A DNA stretch of 64,000 bases from Pelagivirga sediminicola (GTDB taxonomy: Bacteria > Pseudomonadota > Alphaproteobacteria > Rhodobacterales > Rhodobacteraceae). The notes below the pieces were generated by a model. It worked only from the letters and a program-made list of their open reading frames with translations, did not search any database and was not told the origin of the DNA. Below, one piece after another: positions 59,057 through 64,000 of this stretch (its first letter is position 1; every line of letters starts with the position of its first letter). The stretch is from positions 1 through 64,000 of the forward strand of contig NZ_QCYH01000007.1 in the NCBI RefSeq assembly GCF_003072125.1. The letters are read 5' to 3'. Both the position numbers and the translations under genes were made by a program.

Positions 59057-60555
59057 GCGGACTCTCCGTTGTCATCAAAGAAGTAGCGCAGCACGTTGTC
59101 TTCCGTGCGCGCGTCGCCGGTCAGTTCGGCACTGATGCGACCCTCGGTCATCACCAGCACCCGATGTGAAAGATTCAGCACTTCGGGCAGGTCGGACGAG
59201 ATCACGATCACCGCCTTGCCAGAGGCCGCGATATCACCGATCAGGCGATAGAGGGCGGCCCGCGTTCCCATATCGACGCCGACCGTCGGTTCGTCAAAAA
59301 TGTATAGGTCGGTGTCATGCCCAAAACTTTTGGCAAAGAGCACCTTTTGCTGATTGCCACCGGACAGCTGCGCGACGACTTGCGATCGATAGCTGTCGCG
59401 CAGCTCGACCTTTTCAAAGATGTCTCCGGCGACACTGCGCAGCGCGCGGGGCCGGATCATCGGGCCGCGTGCCTCGCGGCCCATCATCAGGTCAATCTCA
59501 AGGTTCTGCCAGCTGCTCTTGGCCAGATCCAGCCCCTCGTCCTTGCGGTCCGAGGACAGGTAATGGATGCCCGCGCCGATGACGTGCCGTGTCGGCGCAC
59601 CGGTGATATCGCGGCCTTTCCAGTGGACCGTGCCGCCATGGATTTTCTGGATGCCCATGATGGCGCGAAAAAGGCGCGATTTACCGGCCCCGACCAGGCC
59701 CGCCATGCCCAGCACCTCGCCCCGCCGGGCGGTGACGGATGCACCGCGCACGCCCCATGCAGTAAGGTTTTTCACCTCAAGCAGCACGTCGCCGGGGGCG
59801 TGCGGGATGTCTGGATAGATGTCGCGAATGGCACGGCCCGCCATCATCTCGACCAGCGTCGCCTCGTCGGTATCGGCCATCGCCGTGGTGCCGATGTATG
59901 CGCCATCGCGAAGCACGGTGACGCGATCGGCGATACGCTCGAATTCGTTGATGCGGTGCGAGATATAGATGATCGCAACGCCGCGTTCGCGCAGCCTCAG
60001 GATCGTGGCGAAGAGATGATCGACCTCGCGGTCGGTCAGTGACGCGGTCGGCTCGTCAAGGATCAGGACCTTCGGGTCGCCGTGGAACGCCTTGGCAATC
60101 TCGACCATCTGCTGCTGCGCGCGCGACAGATGCACGACGGTTTCCCCCACCGGAACATCAAAGCCCAGCGAATCCAGCAGCGCCTGAGCGCTCTTGCGCA
60201 TGGCGCGGTGATCGGTGAAGGGGCCATAGCCCGGCTCGCGCCCCAGAAACATGTTCTGCGCGACGGTCATGGTGGGGATCAGTGAAAACTCTTGGAAAAC
60301 GGTGAAAATGCCAGCCGCCTGCGCGTCCGCAACCGTGCTGAACTGCACGTTCCTGCCGTCGACCAATATCTCGCCGTCGGTGGGGGTGTTCGCACCGGCC
60401 AGCAGCGAAATGAGCGTTGATTTTCCGGCGCCATTCTCACCAAAGAGAACATGCACCTCGCCGCGCCGCAGATCGAAATCGACCCGGTTCAGCGCGATCA
60501 CGCCGGGATAGGCGCGCGTCAGGGCGCGGGTCTGGATAATGGGTGTATCTGTCAT
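59053..60555 (-). CDS. ABC importer ATPase, two domains (RbsA-like)
   Basis: This 500-aa protein has a first domain with GENGAGKST, LSRAQQQMVEIAKAF and LILDEPTASLTD, and a second domain with the altered P-loop GLVGAGKSRLFRAI and LSGGNQQKVLFAKSF, as in RbsA/MglA. I chose ATG at 60555 (MTDTPIIQTRALTRAYPG); the long upstream frame lacks similarity and runs into the binding-protein gene. It energises import of the operon's substrate. Confidence 0.9.
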   Translation of the reverse strand: MTDTPIIQTRALTRAYPGVIALNRVDFDLRRGEVHVLFGENGAGKSTLISLLAGANTPTDGEILVDGRNVQFSTVADAQAAGIFTVFQEFSLIPTMTVAQNMFLGREPGYGPFTDHRAMRKSAQALLDSLGFDVPVGETVVHLSRAQQQMVEIAKAFHGDPKVLILDEPTASLTDREVDHLFATILRLRERGVAIIYISHRINEFERIADRVTVLRDGAYIGTTAMADTDEATLVEMMAGRAIRDIYPDIPHAPGDVLLEVKNLTAWGVRGASVTARRGEVLGMAGLVGAGKSRLFRAIMGIQKIHGGTVHWKGRDITGAPTRHVIGAGIHYLSSDRKDEGLDLAKSSWQNLEIDLMMGREARGPMIRPRALRSVAGDIFEKVELRDSYRSQVVAQLSGGNQQKVLFAKSFGHDTDLYIFDEPTVGVDMGTRAALYRLIGDIAASGKAVIVISSDLPEVLNLSHRVLVMTEGRISAELTGDARTEDNVLRYFFDDNGESA

Positions 60556-60613
60556 GGTGTCAGCCACGTCCGGGCGGCGACGCGCGCCGCCCGAAACCTG
60601 TTGGCCTCTTTTT

Positions 60614-61687
60614 TCACTCGACCGAGAACACGGGCGAGAAATCTTCCGGGGGCAGGACGGTGTCGCGATCGGTGTCCGCGATATTGTCCTGATTGATGAC
60701 GTAGATCTTGGGGCCGACATGCTTGATGTAGTCCTTGCCCTCCAGAATGCGCACGGCCTGATCGACCGCCATGCGTGACTGGATGACCATCGAGTCGGCC
60801 GGCGCCGCGGTGATGAAGCCACGCTCGATCCCGGTCCAGACACCGGGCGTCAGGTAAAAGGCGAGAATACCCACCTGATCCAGTCCGCGCGCCCGAACGA
60901 CGCTTTGCGCGACTTCGGCGGTGACCGCGGTGCCGGCGATGTAATCCACATCGGGATTGGCCTGCAGAACGTCCTCGACCAGCTTCAGCTGCGCCTCCTT
61001 GCCGGTGTCGCCATAGCGCGGCTCCAGCACCTTGACGGCGGAGCCTTCGACCGCGTCCATGAAGCCGGTATTGGCCGCCTCGACCCAGCCCGCGCCCGCC
61101 GGGCCGGGGAACCAGCCGACCGTCACCTCGTCGCTGCCTGCTGGGTGTTTTTCGGCCAGGTAATTGCCGATCTCGCTGCCCATCGTGTTGAACGAAACCA
61201 GCGCTTTGCCCGCGATCCTGTCCGACGAGATGCCGTTGATGACGTCGATCACCGGAATATCCTTGTCCGCCACTTCGGAGATGACGCTGTTCAGGCCGTC
61301 GCTGGAAATCGCGCCGACGATCACGGCATCGGCGCCGCCAGCGACACAATCCTCGATCTGGCTGATCTGGTTGGCCAGTTCGGTATAGCCGCCCGCATCG
61401 GTGACATTCAGCTTGACGCCAAGCCGGCGCGCCTCCTCGACGAGGCCATAGTCGACACCCAGCCAATAGGCGTCCTTCATATGGGGAAGAGAGGCGCAGA
61501 TGTTCCACGGCTTCTCGGCCTTTTCCAGCGCCTCGTAGGTGACCGGCGCGCGCTCGCCGTCGGCGGCGAAGGCGGGCGTCGTTTCCTCGGCCGGGTAGGG
61601 GAACCACGCCTCTTGCGCCATCGCGGCGGCGGGAAGCAGCGCGCCGAGCGCCGTGCCCAGCGTCAGTTTGGTCAGTGTCTTCGTCAT
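60614..61687 (-). CDS. TorT-like periplasmic binding protein of an ABC importer
   Basis: This 357-aa protein has a signal peptide (LGTALGALLPAAAMAQE) and a sugar-binding-type fold. KDAYWLGVDYGLVEEARRLG, AGGYTELANQISQIEDC and VAGTAVTAEVAQSVVRARGL match the TorT family, known in E. coli for sensing trimethylamine N-oxide with TorS. Here the gene heads a permease and ATPase pair instead of a sensor kinase, so it should be a transport binding protein. The ligand is unknown. Confidence 0.85.
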   Translation of the reverse strand: MTKTLTKLTLGTALGALLPAAAMAQEAWFPYPAEETTPAFAADGERAPVTYEALEKAEKPWNICASLPHMKDAYWLGVDYGLVEEARRLGVKLNVTDAGGYTELANQISQIEDCVAGGADAVIVGAISSDGLNSVISEVADKDIPVIDVINGISSDRIAGKALVSFNTMGSEIGNYLAEKHPAGSDEVTVGWFPGPAGAGWVEAANTGFMDAVEGSAVKVLEPRYGDTGKEAQLKLVEDVLQANPDVDYIAGTAVTAEVAQSVVRARGLDQVGILAFYLTPGVWTGIERGFITAAPADSMVIQSRMAVDQAVRILEGKDYIKHVGPKIYVINQDNIADTDRDTVLPPEDFSPVFSVE

Positions 61688-61757
61688 TATCAGTTTCTCC
61701 CTTGGTTTTCTTATGGGCGGGCGCCATGCCCGCCGCTTTGGTCTTGCCGCGCGCGCC

Positions 61758-62729
61758 TTATGTCAGCGCGCTGCGGATCTTCTCCAGCCGGTCGCGGCGC
61801 TCGGCCCGCGCGCTCAGCGCGGTGTCCATGTCCACGCGGCGGAAATGCACGGCCGTGTTCGGCTGTAGCTGTCCGATCAGGTCCATATCGGCCGAGATGA
61901 TCGCGCCGACGGTGAAATACCCGCCGCCCGACACCGCATCGCGGTGCAGCACGATCGGCTCTGTTCCGCCGGGGATCTGGATCGAGCCGTAGCTGTAGCA
62001 GCCATCGACGATGTTCGACGGGTCCGAGCCCGCGCCGAAGGGCTGATCGCGCTCGACGAACTCCATCGGGCGCCCGCCACGAAAACGGTATCCCATCCGG
62101 TCCGCTTCGGGCGCGACCTTCCATTCATCGTCAAAGAACTGCTCTTGCGATTTTTCGGTCAGGCGGTGCCAGTAAAGACCGGGCAGAACGCGCAGCTCCA
62201 CCGGCTTTGGCAGCTCGGCCAGCATCGCGCGGTCCAGCGTGCGCTCGCGGGCCTTGGCGCCGGGCTTGCCCACGGGCACCACATCGCCCGCCGCCAGCGC
62301 GCGCCCCTCAAATCCGCCAAGCGCGCCGATGGGATAGGTCGCGCGGCTGCCAAGGGCCGGGGGCGTGTCGATGCCGCCTGCGAACGCGATATAGATCCGC
62401 GCGCCGGTTTTCAGATAGCCGAATTTCAACGTCTGCCCCGCCTTGACCGGAAAGGACGACCAGCAGGCGCGCTCCTCGCCGTCAACGAAAACGGGCATTT
62501 CGGCGCCCGCGACGGCCACCAGCGTGTCATGCTGAAAGGTCAGCTCGGGGCCGATGAACACGGCCTCGAGGCCGGCGGCATCCTCGGGGTTGCCGACCAG
62601 CATGTTGGCGATGCGCATCGCCGCGCGGTCCATTGCGCCGCCCTCGGGGATGCCGAGGTGAAAATAGCCGGGCCGCCCCAGATCCTGGATGGTGGTCAAA
62701 AGGCCGGGTTTGACAACTTCAAACGTCAT
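61758..62729 (-). CDS. pxpC: 5-oxoprolinase subunit C-like carboxyltransferase-family protein (PxpC/KipA)
   Basis: This 323-aa protein has the family start VVKPGLLTTIQDLGRPGYFH, then GAMDRAAMRIANMLVGN and PGGTEPIVLHRDAVSGGGYF. PxpABC opens 5-oxoproline with ATP; PxpC with PxpB resembles the C-terminal parts of urea carboxylase and allophanate hydrolase. No PxpA (LamB/YcsF) gene lies within the window. The start overlaps pxpB by 11 nt. Confidence 0.88.
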   Translation of the reverse strand: MTFEVVKPGLLTTIQDLGRPGYFHLGIPEGGAMDRAAMRIANMLVGNPEDAAGLEAVFIGPELTFQHDTLVAVAGAEMPVFVDGEERACWSSFPVKAGQTLKFGYLKTGARIYIAFAGGIDTPPALGSRATYPIGALGGFEGRALAAGDVVPVGKPGAKARERTLDRAMLAELPKPVELRVLPGLYWHRLTEKSQEQFFDDEWKVAPEADRMGYRFRGGRPMEFVERDQPFGAGSDPSNIVDGCYSYGSIQIPGGTEPIVLHRDAVSGGGYFTVGAIISADMDLIGQLQPNTAVHFRRVDMDTALSARAERRDRLEKIRSALT

Positions 62730-63594
62730 TGAGAGCCTCCATCAGCTTGGCGTTGGTGCCGTCCATGTCGGCGTTGAAATCTTCCAGATCGAAGGTCACT
62801 TCGGCGATGCGCGGCTTGTAGGTGCCATTCTCGACCGCCTTCAGGATCCGGTCATATTCGGCGCGGTCGATCGGCTTCCACTTGACGATGTCGCCGGGTT
62901 TGAAGAAGACCATGAAGTCCTTGAGATAACTCACCTTCTGGTCCGCATCGAAGATGGTCATCGGCGTGATGCCGAACATCTGGTAGCCGCCCGCCCCGCG
63001 CACGGAATAGACGCATGAGAAACAGCCGCCATAACCCACGGTCTGCTTGGGCGTATCGGTGCGCGGCTTGAGGTATTTCGGCACCTCGATCTGCTTGTCG
63101 CGGCCGACCAGCTGGTACAGGAATGGCAGCCCCGACACGAAGCCGACCATGGACACGAACCACGGCGCCGAGTGATGCGCCTCGATGAACGCGCCCACGC
63201 TGTCATAGCCGTTGATGCGCGCGGCATAGTCCAGATCGGTGCCCGACGGGTCCTGATGGCGCTCGCGAAAGCGCATGACGCACTCATGCGTCCACGGATC
63301 CTGATAGAAAACCGGCACTTCTATGATGCGCGTCTGCAGCCGCTTTTCGGCGTTGATGGCTTTCTCTTCCATCTCCTTGAGCTTGGCCAGCATATCCTCG
63401 GGCGCGATCACGTCCGGGTCATAGCGCACCTGAAAGGACGCGTTGGCCGGGCAGATCTCGCGCACGCCGTCGATATCCGCGTCCTTGATCGCGTTGCTCA
63501 TTGCGAGCGATTTGAAGAACGCGTCGAGCGACATCTCCTCGTCCATCTCGACGAAGATATGCTCGTCGCCGCCGTATGAATACCGTGTCTTCAC
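62719..63594 (-). CDS. pxpB: 5-oxoprolinase subunit B-like protein (PxpB/KipI)
   Basis: This 291-aa protein belongs to the allophanate hydrolase subunit 1/KipI family, with FVSMVGFVSGLPFLYQL and VGYGGCFSCVYSVRGAGGYQ. It is longer at its N-terminus than E. coli PxpB (218 aa), and a middle segment (VPVFYQDPWTHECVMRFRER) is conserved in the carboxylase-associated subgroup. GTG at 63594 is chosen behind GGAGG and overlaps the accC-like stop. Confidence 0.86.
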   Translation of the reverse strand: MKTRYSYGGDEHIFVEMDEEMSLDAFFKSLAMSNAIKDADIDGVREICPANASFQVRYDPDVIAPEDMLAKLKEMEEKAINAEKRLQTRIIEVPVFYQDPWTHECVMRFRERHQDPSGTDLDYAARINGYDSVGAFIEAHHSAPWFVSMVGFVSGLPFLYQLVGRDKQIEVPKYLKPRTDTPKQTVGYGGCFSCVYSVRGAGGYQMFGITPMTIFDADQKVSYLKDFMVFFKPGDIVKWKPIDRAEYDRILKAVENGTYKPRIAEVTFDLEDFNADMDGTNAKLMEALNDV

Positions 63595-64000
63595 GATGCT
63601 CCTCCTGTCTGGTCGGTGGTGAGGTTGCCCGCGTCCAGCCACGGCTCCAGCCATTGGGTGTGGATGCGGCCCGCGCGCACGTCCGCCGACTGCGCCAGCG
63701 CCTTGTGCAGCGGGATGGTGGTTTTCAGCCCGTCGATGCGCACCGCGTCCAGCGCGCCCGCCATCTTGTCGATCGCCGCCTCGCGGGTGGGGGCATGCAC
63801 GATCAGCTTGCCGATGAGCGAGTCGTAGAAGGGCGGGATCTGGTAGCCCTTGTAAAGGAAATGATCGACGCGGATGCCGTCCGATTCCGGCAGATCCAGT
63901 GTGCCGACGACGCCGGGAAAGGGCATGAACTTCTTCAGCGGATCCTCGGCGTTCAGCCGCACCTCAATGGCGTGGCCGTTCAGCGTGATCTCCTCTTGCG
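63591..64000 (-). CDS. Biotin carboxylase subunit (AccC-like), 3' part, runs off the window
   Basis: The visible 136 codons read NGHAIEVRLNAEDP, FMPFPGVV, GYQIPPFYDSLIGKLIVHA and TIPLHKALAQ. This is the C-terminal part of a biotin carboxylase (ATP-grasp, carboxylates biotin). The 5' part lies beyond 64000. Clustering of accC-like, pxpB and pxpC genes suggests a split urea-carboxylase-like or lactam-opening complex; a biotin carrier (AccB-like) gene might lie further upstream. Confidence 0.88.
   Translation of the reverse strand, partial: QEEITLNGHAIEVRLNAEDPLKKFMPFPGVVGTLDLPESDGIRVDHFLYKGYQIPPFYDSLIGKLIVHAPTREAAIDKMAGALDAVRIDGLKTTIPLHKALAQSADVRAGRIHTQWLEPWLDAGNLTTDQTGGAS

Overview
The window is high-GC alphaproteobacterial DNA. 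The gene families (TRAP dctPQM, Liv-type and sugar-type ABC importers, a fused oxoprolinase/hydantoinase, MarR-type winged-helix regulators), the codon bias and the dense ATGA-type gene overlaps point to a Rhodobacteraceae (Roseobacter/Paracoccus-like) accessory region, either a chromosomal island or a large extrachromosomal replicon. I see no rRNA, tRNA or CRISPR array. The taxonomic placement is an inference from gene content.

Layout. Positions 1-2930 are a pile-up of insertion sequences: two IS3 remnants, a nearly complete IS3 element (606-1890) whose transposase frame is broken by a 37-nt palindromic insert, and a truncated IS21 with four terminal repeats. Positions 3161-6833 encode a PaoABC-like aldehyde oxidoreductase without a Tat signal, followed by a remnant of a poly-gamma-glutamate hydrolase. 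Positions 7476-10400 hold an ars operon (arsR, acr3, arsC, broken arsH) bracketed by inverted remnants of one integrase gene. Positions 10462-13468 hold a methyltransferase, a broken IS1182-type transposase and a decayed serine recombinase. Positions 13469-19344 encode a LysR regulator divergent from an ABC importer operon that includes an inositol-monophosphatase-family enzyme.

Positions 19370-28824 hold an IS3 remnant that cuts the 5' end of a giant multicopper oxidase gene (about 1,870 codons remain). It is followed by a secreted beta-propeller-like protein, a SCO1/SenC protein and a cytochrome c. This cluster resembles giant putative Mn-oxidase loci and is one of the two most interesting regions. 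Positions 29032-34844 are an operon for the lower arginine-transaminase route: 2-ketoarginine decarboxylase, guanidinobutyraldehyde dehydrogenase and guanidinobutyrase, plus a YjiH-type membrane protein and a universal stress protein. Positions 35022-43240 are a fused ATP-dependent oxoprolinase/hydantoinase divergent from a TRAP transporter-MarR-BASS operon.

Positions 43424-48082 are a complete livGFKHM importer. Positions 48390-53940 hold a flavodoxin-like protein and a yhiI-rbbA-yhhJ type exporter. Positions 54260-64000 (minus strand, continuing past the end) look like one large catabolic operon: biotin carboxylase, PxpB, PxpC, an ABC importer with a TorT-like binding protein, and a three-subunit molybdenum hydroxylase. 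The gene order suggests uptake, hydroxylation and ATP-dependent ring opening of a nitrogen heterocycle or lactam. A roughly 113-bp repeat with two perfect hairpins occurs twice, in opposite orientations, at 34911-35024 and 54012-54124.

Overall the region is rich in uptake and breakdown of nitrogen-containing small molecules, layered over a mobile-element-scarred left half.
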